Shown: positions 43,853 through 53,011 of the stretch, piece by piece | Layout of the letters: every line of letters starts with the position of its first letter | How positions within the stretch are numbered: the stretch's first letter is position 1 | Assembly (NCBI GenBank): GCA_029213005.1 | Contig: JARGPI010000011.1 | Span: forward strand, 1 to 64,000 | Direction of reading: 5' to 3' | DNA length: 64,000 nt | From: Verrucomicrobiales bacterium | GTDB taxonomy: Bacteria > Verrucomicrobiota > Verrucomicrobiia > Verrucomicrobiales > DEV007 | Position numbers and translations under genes: made by a program | The notes under the pieces: generated by a model | The model's database searches: none | Told to the model about the DNA's origin: nothing | Seen by the model: the letters and a program-made list of their open reading frames with translations, nothing else

Positions 43853-44749
43853 CTATAGCGCGAGATGCCCTAAAGCGAGCAACCCGTAATAGGTATACTC
43901 GACATCGAGATCGTCATCTTCCCAACTACCGTGAAAGCCCCCTTCGTTGGTCCATAGTGAGTCAATGAAGTCGAGCATGGTATCTTTCCTCCGACCAAAA
44001 TCGATCTGAAGACCATCGAGAGCGTGCAACGCAACCGCCGTGCTGAGAAGATCCGGAAGGGGCGCTTCCGGAAATGGCAGAATGCCTCCGCTGATTTTAT
44101 GATAGCATTTCTCCAAAATCCAGGGACCCGTCTCCGGAGGAATCGGTATCTGTAGGTTCCGACACAAAGTCACTGCGGCTGCCGTGGCGGGAACATTGGC
44201 GACTGGTAGAAAGGTATCATTTGCCCAGGCTCCGCTCTCCTGCTTTAGCGATTCCAGACAGGTCTTTATTCCGTCGGAATCGGGGACTTTCAACTGGTGA
44301 TCGGCGTAGGCCCCGTATGCCAGAAAACAGGCGTAGGCTGACCCGGTAGCCATCTTTTCGGCCTGGTTGTAACCGCCGTCATCCGTTCGGTATTTCTCGA
44401 TTCCATCCCAAACCGGCTTCAAATCCTCAACCGGGATTTTTTCGTCCTTCAATGCCGACGCACATCTCGCCAGACAGCAGAGATGCACAAAATCCAAACT
44501 TTCCACTTCAGCCAGTTTCCCGCTGAGGAATCCTTTCAATGCGGTCTCGGGTAAAGGCTCACTCAGGGCCGTCAGGGAATCGATTGCGAAGCTGGTGTAG
44601 TAGAGGTCCGAATTCTCATCACGATCGGAAAAACCTCCATCCTTATTGTGATGCTTCCAGATAAACTCGCGAATCAAGCCGGTCGCATCCTCTCCCAGGA
44701 CGGACGGTGCCAGTCTCGCTACTTGTAACATTTCCAATCGAAGTGACAT
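43853..44749 (-). CDS. prenyltransferase/terpenoid-cyclase-like alpha-alpha toroid protein
   Basis: The 298-residue protein has repeated motifs of the protein-prenyltransferase beta-subunit/squalene-cyclase superfamily: GGFSDRDENSDLYYTSFAID, GGYNQAEKMATGSAYACFLA and GGFHGSWEDDDLDVEYTYYG. These GGF/Y turns each begin an inner helix of the barrel. No signal peptide is seen. Bacterial members often have unknown substrates. The stop lies 3 bp from the end of the convergent secretin-like gene. Confidence 0.75.
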   Translation of the reverse strand: MSLRLEMLQVARLAPSVLGEDATGLIREFIWKHHNKDGGFSDRDENSDLYYTSFAIDSLTALSEPLPETALKGFLSGKLAEVESLDFVHLCCLARCASALKDEKIPVEDLKPVWDGIEKYRTDDGGYNQAEKMATGSAYACFLAYGAYADHQLKVPDSDGIKTCLESLKQESGAWANDTFLPVANVPATAAAVTLCRNLQIPIPPETGPWILEKCYHKISGGILPFPEAPLPDLLSTAVALHALDGLQIDFGRRKDTMLDFIDSLWTNEGGFHGSWEDDDLDVEYTYYGLLALGHLAL

Positions 44750-44867
44750 CGCAGAAAGATGACGGAACTCATCTCGTTGTCATCTGAAAAGCGGAAGATG
44801 TAATTAAGAATGATTAATAGTTATAAAACCTCTATTGATTTCTATTGTAATTATTATAAATTTACTT

Positions 44868-47066
44868 ATGCCGAATAATTTCGACGACCCCCTCCTTAGC
44901 GCATTGATTTTTTTTGGAAAGGCCCATGCAAAGCCGATAAATCCATACGCAGCGGTGCAAGGCCTCCCGTTAGTCGACGGGAAGCTAACGCCCGAATTGT
45001 TTTTCAGAGCAGCTAAAAATTGTGGGTTTGAATCCAAAATTGCAAAAAGATCGCTCAATAATTTGCATGCTGCGACTCTTCCCGTTCTCCTCATCCTGAA
45101 AAATAATGATGCGGTCATTGTGACCCGTCTGGATAAAGGAAAAAATCCCAACGCAGAAGTCATCATCCTCAGTACGGGCAACGGGGTTCAGGAAGTTCCC
45201 CTGAGCACCCTGCAGGATGCCTATTCCGGAATGGCGATCTTTATCAAACCGGAATACAAATTTGAAAGCCGGTCGGACTTTAACAGTAAGACCCTCGGAA
45301 AACACTGGTTTTGGGGCACCCTCTGGGGATTCAAAAGCTTCTATGCCCGGGTCGGGTTGGCGACCCTGATGATCAATCTACTGGCGCTGACCTCCTCGAT
45401 CTTCATCATGACGGTCTACGATCGCGTCGTTCCCAATAAAGCGGTAGATACACTAACGGTCCTCGCGATCGGCGTCTGTATTGCCTATCTTTTTGAGTTC
45501 TCTCTGAAAATGCTCCGCGGCTATTTTGTCGACCGCGCCGGTCACCGCATCGACATGAAGCTGGGTAGTGAACTTTATGCCCGGATGCTCGGAATGCAGT
45601 TCAGCAACCGTCCGACCTCAGCAGGTTCACTCGCGAGCCAGGCCCGCTCTTACGAATCGCTTCGGGATTTCTTTACCAGTGCCACACTAGCAGCACTGGT
45701 TGACCTGCCTTTCATCTACTTGTTTGCCTTTGTGATCTATATGTTAGGAGGCAGTATGGTGGTGGTCCCGCTACTTGCCGGAATTGGGCTGACGCTATTT
45801 GTCGGTGCGGTCATGCAGATCCCGATCGCCCGTGCGGTGAATAACAGCTACCACTCCGCCAATCAGCGCCAGGCTCTTGTTGTTGAAGGCATTCAGGCAC
45901 TTGAAACGATCAAAACCACCCGATCGGAATCCGAACTGCAAACCCGGATGGAAGATTCAGTCCGGGTCGCGGCCAAAAATGACGGGGTATCGCGCGGATT
46001 TGCGCAATTCGCCCTCAATTCCACTGGCCTGATCAATCAAATGGTCCAGATGTTTATCGTGATCATGGCATTCTACCAGGTAATGGAAGGCAATATGTCG
46101 ATGGGTGCGATGATCGCCTGTGTCATGCTGACAGGCAGAGCAATGGCGCCGATGGCTATGGTCGCCTCCCTGCTTTCCAGACTACAGCAATCCCGCCGTG
46201 CCTTGAAAGGTATCAACCAGATTATGGATATGCCGGTAGAGCGGGGAGAGCACGCCAATCAATACATCACAGTGAACGAATTCGTCCCCGAGATCCGCGC
46301 TCATGACGTGAAGTTTGCCTATTCCGCAGAATCCGTTCCGGTAGTGAATAATGTAAATTTCGAAATCAAGCCGGGCGAAAGAGTCGCGATACTTGGCCGG
46401 ATCGGTTCGGGTAAAAGCACGCTCTTGCGGATGTTAATGGGTCTCTACCACCCCACCGAAGGCAGGATCGATGCTTCCGGCATTGATCTCCGGCAGCTGG
46501 ACCCGATCACGCTGAGAATGAATACCGGTTATGTCCCGCAGAATCCGACATTACTATATGGAACGATCCGCTCGAATCTGAAAGCCGGCTGTCCCTGGGT
46601 CGACGATTCAGCTATGCTTAAAGCCGTCGAGAGAGCGGGCTTGAGCGACTTCATCCGAGCCCTTCCCGAAGGGGTGGAATACACCGTCAGCGAGGGCGGC
46701 AATACTCTTTCCGGCGGTCAGCGACAGGCTTTATCCGTGGCTCGCGCTATTGTCGAAGAGCCCAGTTTTCTGGTTCTCGACGAACCGACCAGCGCTATGG
46801 ATTTGACCAGTGAGCGCCGTCTTCTCGCCTGTCTCCGGGACTACCTCGCAGAGGAGGAATCCCGCACCCTGATCATCGCAACTCACAAGCGATCCGTTCT
46901 CTCGCTGGTCGACCGCATCATCGTCATGGACGGCGGAAAAATCATTGCCGATGGGCCTCGCGATACGGTTCTGAGAAAAAACCTGTCTCAGACCACTTCC
47001 GCGAACCGACCCGAACCGCGTGCATCCGAAGAGGCATCTGACGACTCAACCATTCTTGCAAGGTAG
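44868..47066 (+). CDS. type I secretion system ABC permease/ATPase (LapB-like)
   Basis: The protein has 732 residues from the ATG at 44868; the frame extends upstream but the family start MPxxxDDPLL fits here. It has an N-terminal C39-like domain (about 1-125) without the catalytic Cys, as in HlyB/LapB. A six-helix membrane domain follows (about 160-440). The ATPase has Walker A GRIGSGKSTLLRML (about 520), signature LSGGQRQALSVARAI and Walker B FLVLDEPTSAMD. It exports unfolded proteins through a TolC channel. The adaptor gene follows after 22 bp. No RTX-type substrate or TolC gene lies in the window. Confidence 0.92.
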   Translation: MPNNFDDPLLSALIFFGKAHAKPINPYAAVQGLPLVDGKLTPELFFRAAKNCGFESKIAKRSLNNLHAATLPVLLILKNNDAVIVTRLDKGKNPNAEVIILSTGNGVQEVPLSTLQDAYSGMAIFIKPEYKFESRSDFNSKTLGKHWFWGTLWGFKSFYARVGLATLMINLLALTSSIFIMTVYDRVVPNKAVDTLTVLAIGVCIAYLFEFSLKMLRGYFVDRAGHRIDMKLGSELYARMLGMQFSNRPTSAGSLASQARSYESLRDFFTSATLAALVDLPFIYLFAFVIYMLGGSMVVVPLLAGIGLTLFVGAVMQIPIARAVNNSYHSANQRQALVVEGIQALETIKTTRSESELQTRMEDSVRVAAKNDGVSRGFAQFALNSTGLINQMVQMFIVIMAFYQVMEGNMSMGAMIACVMLTGRAMAPMAMVASLLSRLQQSRRALKGINQIMDMPVERGEHANQYITVNEFVPEIRAHDVKFAYSAESVPVVNNVNFEIKPGERVAILGRIGSGKSTLLRMLMGLYHPTEGRIDASGIDLRQLDPITLRMNTGYVPQNPTLLYGTIRSNLKAGCPWVDDSAMLKAVERAGLSDFIRALPEGVEYTVSEGGNTLSGGQRQALSVARAIVEEPSFLVLDEPTSAMDLTSERRLLACLRDYLAEEESRTLIIATHKRSVLSLVDRIIVMDGGKIIADGPRDTVLRKNLSQTTSANRPEPRASEEASDDSTILAR

Positions 47067-47088
47067 GAACCTAACTGACTAATAAATT

Positions 47089-48318
47089 ATGACTACCTCT
47101 CCCCAATCAATGGATAAAAGAGCAATTGCTCAGGACGAACTTGACTATGTCCGCGACGCCAGAACGGCGCTGCACGGAGATAAAGTGAAAGGAGCGAACC
47201 TTCTGCTTTTTCTCATCACCGGAATCATTGTCGGATTTGTGATCTGGGCGGCTCAGGCCGAGATCGACGAAGTAACTACCGGTGAAGGCAGAGTGATTCC
47301 TTCATCATCGGTGAAAACAATCCAGAACCTCGAAGGTGGAATCATCGCTGATATCATCGTTTCTGAAGGTCAAAAGGTAAACGCGAATGACATTCTGATT
47401 CGAATCGACGACACGATCCGGAATTCCAATTACCGCGAAATTCTCGCCAAACAGGAAGCCCTTCAGGCCGTACTGGCCCGACTCAATGCAGAGGCTACGG
47501 GATCGGATGCGGTTATCTACGACGAGAAAATCGAGAAAGAACGGCCCGATCTGGTTCGCAGGGAAACCGCCCTTTTCGAAAAAAGGATTCACGAGCGCGA
47601 CAGCCAGATCGAGATCCTCCGGAGAAGCCTGATTCTGGCCAATGAGGAACTCAGTATGACGGTCCCTCTTGTGCAGAAACGGATCGTTTCTAAAGTGGAA
47701 CAGCTCCGGCTCGAGCGCGAAGTCAACGAACTGCAGGGCAAACTGAAAGAGTTAGTCGGCGGGTTCCAACAGGATGCGATGGAGCTGCGCAACGAAGCTC
47801 AGGCCGAATTGGAAGGCTTGAACGAAATGATCAAAGGCGGAGCTGACGAAGTCCGGCGCGCCGTGGTTCGCTCTCCGGTGACCGGTATTGTGAACAAGAT
47901 CTATGTCTCCACCATCGGCGGTGTGATCGCGCCGGGGGAACCGATTGTCGATATCGTCCCGGAAGATGACAACCTCATGGTCGAAGCGAAGATCCGCCCT
48001 GCCGACATCGCCTTTCTGCGCCCCGATCAGGAAGCGGTTTTGAAATTCACTGCCTATGATTACTCCATCTACGGAGGCCTCAAGGGCGAGGTGATGCACA
48101 TCAGCGCGGACACGATCTACGACGAGATCGATGACGAACACTACTACATGATCAAAGTCCGGAATACCGGTGGAAAGTTAGTCAAAAACGGACAGGAACT
48201 CTCCATCATCCCCGGAATGGTTGCCAGTGTGGACGTTTTGACCGGACGGCGCACCGTGCTTCAATACCTGACAAAACCATTCCACCGTATGCGTTTCAAT
48301 GCGATGCGGGAAAGGTAG
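47089..48318 (+). CDS. HlyD/LapC-type type I secretion adaptor
   Basis: The 409-residue membrane-fusion protein has a short cytoplasmic N-terminus, one transmembrane helix (about 40-60) and a lipoyl-like half (IQNLEGGIIADIIVSEGQKV). A coiled-coil follows (about 150-240), then the second lipoyl half with VVRSPVTGIVNKIYVSTIGG. The beta-barrel ends in PGMVASVDVLTGRRTVLQYL, a typical C-terminal HlyD stretch. It links the ABC exporter to an outer-membrane channel. It is co-transcribed with the upstream ATPase. Confidence 0.93.
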   Translation: MTTSPQSMDKRAIAQDELDYVRDARTALHGDKVKGANLLLFLITGIIVGFVIWAAQAEIDEVTTGEGRVIPSSSVKTIQNLEGGIIADIIVSEGQKVNANDILIRIDDTIRNSNYREILAKQEALQAVLARLNAEATGSDAVIYDEKIEKERPDLVRRETALFEKRIHERDSQIEILRRSLILANEELSMTVPLVQKRIVSKVEQLRLEREVNELQGKLKELVGGFQQDAMELRNEAQAELEGLNEMIKGGADEVRRAVVRSPVTGIVNKIYVSTIGGVIAPGEPIVDIVPEDDNLMVEAKIRPADIAFLRPDQEAVLKFTAYDYSIYGGLKGEVMHISADTIYDEIDDEHYYMIKVRNTGGKLVKNGQELSIIPGMVASVDVLTGRRTVLQYLTKPFHRMRFNAMRER

Positions 48319-48377
48319 AGATATTATCCAATTTTTCGGAGGACTTCCGGCCGGATCTTCTTTAGATTATCCGAATT

Positions 48378-50003
48378 ATGTCCGATTTCTTTTATCAGAA
48401 ACCATTCCCTTTGGGAGAAGATCCGACCGAATTTATCCGGCTGACGAGCGACTATGTCGAAGTCAGTGAATTCGAAGGACAGGAGATTTTAAAGGTTGAT
48501 CCGGAGGCGCTGACCTACCTGACTAACGAAGCGATCAAGGCGATTTCCTTTAAACTCCGGACTTCACACCTCAAGCAAGTCGCGTCGATCCTGGAGGACG
48601 AAACCGCGACTGACAACGACCGGATGGTCGCGCTGACTTTGCTCCGCAATGCCGAAATCGCCGCCCGGGGAATCCTTCCCGGCTGTCAGGACACCGGTAC
48701 CGCTATCATCATGGGGAAAAAAGGACAACAGGTCTGGACCGGCGGCGGTGATGAGGAAGCGATCGCCAAAGGCGTCTGGAAAACCTATCAGGAAGAAAAC
48801 CTGCGCTATTCTCAACTCGCGCCCCTGACCCTCTTCGACGAAAAAAACACGAAGAACAATCTACCCTGCCAGACCGAGATTTACTCGACGGAAGGATCTC
48901 AGTATCAGTTCCTTTTCATGACCAAAGGTGGTGGCTCGGCTAACAAAACCTTTCTTTTTCAGGAGACCAAAGCGCTCCTCAATAAAGATCGCCTTATCGA
49001 ATTCTGTGTCGAAAAAATGAAGGCCATCGGAACGTCGGCCTGCCCTCCCTATCACCTGGCGTGGGTGATCGGCGGAACCAGTGCGGAGGCCACTTTGAAA
49101 ACTGTGAAGCTCGCCTCGGCCCGCTATCTCGACGAGCTCCCCATCGAGGGAAATGCCAACGGAGTCGCCTTTCGCGACCTCGAAATGGAATCGATCCTTC
49201 TCGAAAAAGCCCGCGAGATCGGAATCGGCGCGCAGTTTGGCGGAAAATATTTTGCCCACGACGTTCGCGTCATCCGACTGCCCCGCCACGGAGCGAGTTG
49301 CCCGGTTGGGCTCGGGGTCAGTTGCTCGGCAGACCGTCAGGCAAAGGCGCGCATCACACGGGACGGCATTTTCCTGGAGCGGCTCGAGGAAAACCCCGGC
49401 CAGTTTATCCCCGAAAAATGGCGGGATCACAAATTTCAGGGCGTCAAAGTCGACCTGAACGAAGGTATGGACGCGATTCGCGCCACCTTGTCGAAATATC
49501 CCGTCACGACCGCGCTGGAGATGACCGGAACCATTATCGTCGCTCGCGATATCGCCCACGCCAAGCTTCGCGAAATGATCGAGTCCGGTCAGGAACTGCC
49601 TCAGTATTTCAAAGATTATCCCGTCTATTACGCCGGTCCGGCCAAAACTCCGGAAGGCATGGCGAGTGGCTCATTTGGCCCAACCACGGCAGGACGAATG
49701 GATCCCTATGTCGATCAGTTTCAGTCTCATGGAGCCTCCATGGTCATGATCGCAAAGGGCAACCGGAGCCAGCAAGTGACCGACGCCTGTCACAAATACG
49801 GCGGATTTTATCTGGGTTCGATCGGCGGCCCCGCAGCGATTCTCGCGCAGAATCACATCAAAAAAGTCGAGGTGCTTGATTTCCCTGAACTGGGCATGGA
49901 AGCGGTTTGGAAGATCGAAGTGGAAGACTTTCCCGCCTTCATTCTCGTGGATGACAAAGGCAACGATTTCTTCAAAAATCTGGCAAGATGCCCGGTTTCG
50001 TAA
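48378..50003 (+). CDS. class I (iron-sulfur) fumarate hydratase
   Basis: The enzyme converts fumarate to malate with a 4Fe-4S cluster. The 541 residues match the FumA/FumB type that fuses the alpha and beta domains. Diagnostic stretches are [18 protein letters not shown] (first cluster Cys about 104), [33 protein letters not shown] and [18 protein letters not shown]. It lies alone between the secretion genes and a lipoprotein gene. A dyad pair follows the stop codon after about 20 bp. Confidence 0.93.
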   Translation: MSDFFYQKPFPLGEDPTEFIRLTSDYVEVSEFEGQEILKVDPEALTYLTNEAIKAISFKLRTSHLKQVASILEDETATDNDRMVALTLLRNAEIAARGILPGCQDTGTAIIMGKKGQQVWTGGGDEEAIAKGVWKTYQEENLRYSQLAPLTLFDEKNTKNNLPCQTEIYSTEGSQYQFLFMTKGGGSANKTFLFQETKALLNKDRLIEFCVEKMKAIGTSACPPYHLAWVIGGTSAEATLKTVKLASARYLDELPIEGNANGVAFRDLEMESILLEKAREIGIGAQFGGKYFAHDVRVIRLPRHGASCPVGLGVSCSADRQAKARITRDGIFLERLEENPGQFIPEKWRDHKFQGVKVDLNEGMDAIRATLSKYPVTTALEMTGTIIVARDIAHAKLREMIESGQELPQYFKDYPVYYAGPAKTPEGMASGSFGPTTAGRMDPYVDQFQSHGASMVMIAKGNRSQQVTDACHKYGGFYLGSIGGPAAILAQNHIKKVEVLDFPELGMEAVWKIEVEDFPAFILVDDKGNDFFKNLARCPVS

Positions 50004-50025
50004 GTCAAATTCATCGGCAATAGGG

Positions 50026-50068
50026 GGATTGTACAGGGTACAGTCCCCGATTGTACAGGGTACAATCG
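50026..50068. repeat. 22-bp-phased TGTAC dyad pair, site 6
   Basis: Two identical 13-bp dyads TGTACAGGGTACA (50030-50042 and 50052-50064) are in the same orientation with centres 22 bp apart. The second has the full 19-bp palindrome GATTGTACAGGGTACAATC. It lies between two plus-strand genes. Confidence 0.93.
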
Positions 50069-50110
50069 CTCAAACTTGCCTGTTTTGACTTATCGCTTAT
50101 CCTCAAATTT

Positions 50111-50584
50111 ATGAATCCTAAGTCCCTGTTTCCCTTCCTGCTGCTCACCAGCGCCTTCTTTTTCACCTCCTGCGATAAAGTGCCCCTCACCTTCCTCGAA
50201 GGTAACTGGCTCGTTGGGCAATGGACAGTCGATAAAGAGCGGTCGATGGAAGCTTTCCGCCTCAATAACCAGAAAGCAACGCCTGCAGGGGGGATCGCAG
50301 GCGAAATCGCCGCATCGGCAATCCGTAAAACCATGGGAGCGATGATTAAGCCGATCGAAGATATGACGATCACCTTCACCGATACCGAATACATCGAACG
50401 AGCTGCGGGCTACAGCAACAAACCGAAGACCTACGAAATCGTGAGCCGCCCCGGACCGAACCAGATCAAAACGCTGGACTCAAACGATGCCGTGAGGATC
50501 TACCACCGCGAGGGTGATCACATCTGGTTCTATTTTGACGATAACGAAAGGCTTCAGATCTACCTGAAACCTGTCGTTCAATAA
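50111..50584 (+). CDS. small lipoprotein, unknown function
   Basis: The 157-residue protein starts at the ATG at 50111; the upstream extension would run through the dyad repeat. It has a lipoprotein signal with lipobox FTSCDK (Cys about 20). The rest is a compact beta-rich domain with GQWTVDKERSMEA, ITFTDTEYIERAAG and YEIVSRPGPNQI, reminiscent of lipocalin-like small lipoproteins. No family is recognised with certainty. The stop codon lies within a hairpin shared with the convergent sulfatase gene. Confidence 0.7.
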   Translation: MNPKSLFPFLLLTSAFFFTSCDKVPLTFLEGNWLVGQWTVDKERSMEAFRLNNQKATPAGGIAGEIAASAIRKTMGAMIKPIEDMTITFTDTEYIERAAGYSNKPKTYEIVSRPGPNQIKTLDSNDAVRIYHREGDHIWFYFDDNERLQIYLKPVVQ

Positions 50585-50605
50585 GTAGGGGAAAGCCCTC
50601 TACTT
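50583..50605. terminator. hairpin shared by two convergent gene ends
   Basis: AAGTAGGGG pairs with CCTCTACTT (one G-T wobble) around a five-base loop. It overlaps the stop codons of both the lipoprotein gene (50582-50584) and the sulfatase gene (50600-50602). There is no long T-run, so termination strength is uncertain. Confidence 0.45.
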
Positions 50606-52036
50606 GCCGCCCTTTTTCCGGACTTTCCAGTTTGGGTTTTCCTCGTGAGCTGCCTTCATATAGGTTTCAGCCTGAGTGACCACTTCCGGAAACTGGCTGG
50701 CCAGATCTTTTTCCTCGCCAAGGTCCTGACTCAAATCATATAGTTCGATTTTTCCGGTAAACAGCGGTTTCCGGATCGCTTTCCATTTGCCGAAACGAAC
50801 CGCCTGTTTGCTGCCCCGCTCGTAAAATTCCCAGTAGAGATAATCCGGCTTTTGCTGGGCATCATCATTACCCAGTAACGTCGGCACAAAGCTGGTCGAC
50901 TGAGTATTTTCCGGCGTTTCAACCCCGGCCAGTTCGCAAGCCGTAGCCATAAAGTCAGCGAACTGAGCAGCGTGATCGGAAACCGATCCGGCCGGGATTT
51001 TACCGGGCCACCACGCGATCGTAGGAACCCGAATCCCTCCCTCGGTAAGCTCCCGCTTCATACCGCGAAGGTCGCCGTTACTATTGAAAAACTCAGGATC
51101 ATTTCCACCCTCTTTGTGATGCCCGTTATCGGAGGTAAAAATAATGAGCGTATTCTTTTCGATCCCGTGCTTTTTCAACATATCGATCAAACGACCGACA
51201 TCGCGATCCATCATCGTATTCATCGCGGCAAAGCCTTTATTAGGATTCGTCCAGTTTTCATCGGCAAAGATTCCATAGTCGGGAATTTCCTGCCCGTCAC
51301 CAGTTCCCCGGGCGGCTTCGTTATTGGCGTGAGGAATGTTTAGGGCGTAGTAGAGAAAAAACGGATTCTCCTGCTGCGCCTGCTCATCGACCCACTTCAA
51401 AGCTTCGTCAGTAACCATGGCCGGCACATAGTCCAGCTTGGTATCCGGTGAAGCCCAACCCGCGCCATCGTCAGCTTTGCCCTGCTCCGTTCTCATCTTG
51501 ATCCAGGCGGGATCGTAAACATTGCGCAGCTTCACGACCTCTTCGTTGCGGATGATAAACTCCGGATAGAAATTATGCGCATGACGCTGGTTCAAATAAC
51601 CGAAAAAGTAATCAAATCCCTGTTTGTTGGGATGCCCGGTTGATCCCAGCTCCCCGAGTCCCCACTTCCCGCATAGAGCAGTCGCGTAGCCGGCTTCTTT
51701 CAATTTTTCAGCGACGGTAATGTCCTCGGGACGCAGCGTCTGGGTTTCGGCAGAGCCATTTCCCCGAACCCAGGTGTGGCCGGTGTCCTGCCCTGTCATC
51801 AACACACTGCGACTCGGTGCACAGACTGTCGACCCGGAGTAAAAACTGGTCAGCTTCATCCCCTCGGCCGCCATTTGATCGAGAACCGGAGTTTTCACAA
51901 TCTCCTGCCCGAAACAACCCAGATCACCGTAACCGAGATCGTCGGCGAGAATAAAAATGATATTTGGTTTCGAAGGCTCAGCTGCTGCCAAAGTCACCGA
52001 CGCAACCGCCAGCAGTGAAAAGAGGAATTTCAACAT
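50600..52036 (-). CDS. formylglycine-dependent sulfatase, exported
   Basis: The 478-residue protein has a signal peptide (about 1-19) and the arylsulfatase fold. Metal ligands lie in [15 protein letters not shown] and in [14 protein letters not shown]. The modification motif is CAPSR (Cys72), where Cys becomes formylglycine. These enzymes remove sulfate from sulfated sugars and steroids; marine Verrucomicrobia carry many for sulfated algal polysaccharides. The substrate is not predictable. No sulfatase-maturing enzyme gene lies in the window. Confidence 0.93.
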   Translation of the reverse strand: MLKFLFSLLAVASVTLAAAEPSKPNIIFILADDLGYGDLGCFGQEIVKTPVLDQMAAEGMKLTSFYSGSTVCAPSRSVLMTGQDTGHTWVRGNGSAETQTLRPEDITVAEKLKEAGYATALCGKWGLGELGSTGHPNKQGFDYFFGYLNQRHAHNFYPEFIIRNEEVVKLRNVYDPAWIKMRTEQGKADDGAGWASPDTKLDYVPAMVTDEALKWVDEQAQQENPFFLYYALNIPHANNEAARGTGDGQEIPDYGIFADENWTNPNKGFAAMNTMMDRDVGRLIDMLKKHGIEKNTLIIFTSDNGHHKEGGNDPEFFNSNGDLRGMKRELTEGGIRVPTIAWWPGKIPAGSVSDHAAQFADFMATACELAGVETPENTQSTSFVPTLLGNDDAQQKPDYLYWEFYERGSKQAVRFGKWKAIRKPLFTGKIELYDLSQDLGEEKDLASQFPEVVTQAETYMKAAHEENPNWKVRKKGGK

Positions 52037-52100
52037 GCAGCCAATAAGGCGCTGCGAGGCGGGGATTCAATGGGAAAATACTACGGATTTTAGTATCAAA

Positions 52101-52922
52101 TCAGCCGCGAAGATCGACCTGATTCATCAGATCAGCAGTGGCGGTGTAGGCTTCCTCAACCCACTCCACGATCTTTTCCGGATCCGGTGAGTATTCGAGC
52201 TCGATGGAGACGGCACCATCGAGCTGCAACGCTTTGATCGCCTGCAGATAGGGCGTGAATTTCACAATCCCCCGACCCGGCGGGAGATCGCCGTGCACCT
52301 TGCCATCACAGTCACTGATATGGACATGCGCCGCCCGGTTTCCGAGACTGGCGATTTCCGCCGGGGAAGTATCGGCTAGCACGAGATGACTGATATCGAT
52401 ATTCGCTTTCACATTCGGCATCGCACAATCATCCACAAAACGGATCATTTCCGGCAAATTGTTGAGCAGGCTGAGCCGGAAAGGTTCCAGTTCCAAAGCG
52501 ATTTCGAGACCGCGTTCACCAGCGTATTCGCCAAGTTCGCGAACTCCGGCAACACCCCATTCCCACTGAGCTTCCGGCGGAATCACTTCGCGTTGCCAAA
52601 TGTATTCCCCCAAAACGAGCAGTAGATTCTTTCCACCGAGCCGGGCCGTGAGATCAATAAAACTTTTGGCCCGCTGAATATGGTAGGCCCGCACCGGATC
52701 ATTAAAATCAATGAGACCACAGGAAACTACCGGTAGGGATATGATAGGAAGGCTGTGCTTTTGGCAGGTCGTTTCGATCAACTGAACCTCAGCTTCGGTA
52801 ATGGTGGTCGCCTCGGTGAAAATATCGACGCAATCGAATCCAATTCGCGCAATATGCTCCAATCCCGTGGCGGTATCGACCCCGGCCTGATCAAAAGCAC
52901 TGTTTATTATCCCGAGTTTCAT
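52101..52922 (-). CDS. sugar phosphate isomerase/epimerase-like TIM-barrel protein
   Basis: The 273-residue protein fits the xylose-isomerase-like TIM-barrel superfamily. Visible pieces are HIARIGFDCVDIFTEATTIT, ALELEPFRLSLLNNLPEMIR, ANIDISHLVLADTSPAEIA and HISDCDGKVHGDLPPGRG. The Glu, Asp and His residues in these strands are the usual metal ligands. Members act on keto/aldo sugars such as tagatose or inosose derivatives. It lies 64 bp upstream of the sulfatase gene on the same strand, in line with sugar catabolism. Confidence 0.82.
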   Translation of the reverse strand: MKLGIINSAFDQAGVDTATGLEHIARIGFDCVDIFTEATTITEAEVQLIETTCQKHSLPIISLPVVSCGLIDFNDPVRAYHIQRAKSFIDLTARLGGKNLLLVLGEYIWQREVIPPEAQWEWGVAGVRELGEYAGERGLEIALELEPFRLSLLNNLPEMIRFVDDCAMPNVKANIDISHLVLADTSPAEIASLGNRAAHVHISDCDGKVHGDLPPGRGIVKFTPYLQAIKALQLDGAVSIELEYSPDPEKIVEWVEEAYTATADLMNQVDLRG

Positions 52923-53011
52923 GAATTAAAGGTATTTCACGATACAGGGAGGTCCGCAATAAATTCACATTTATTCTCCACAACTTTCGGCTGGGGTATC
53001 AAGATGCCCCC

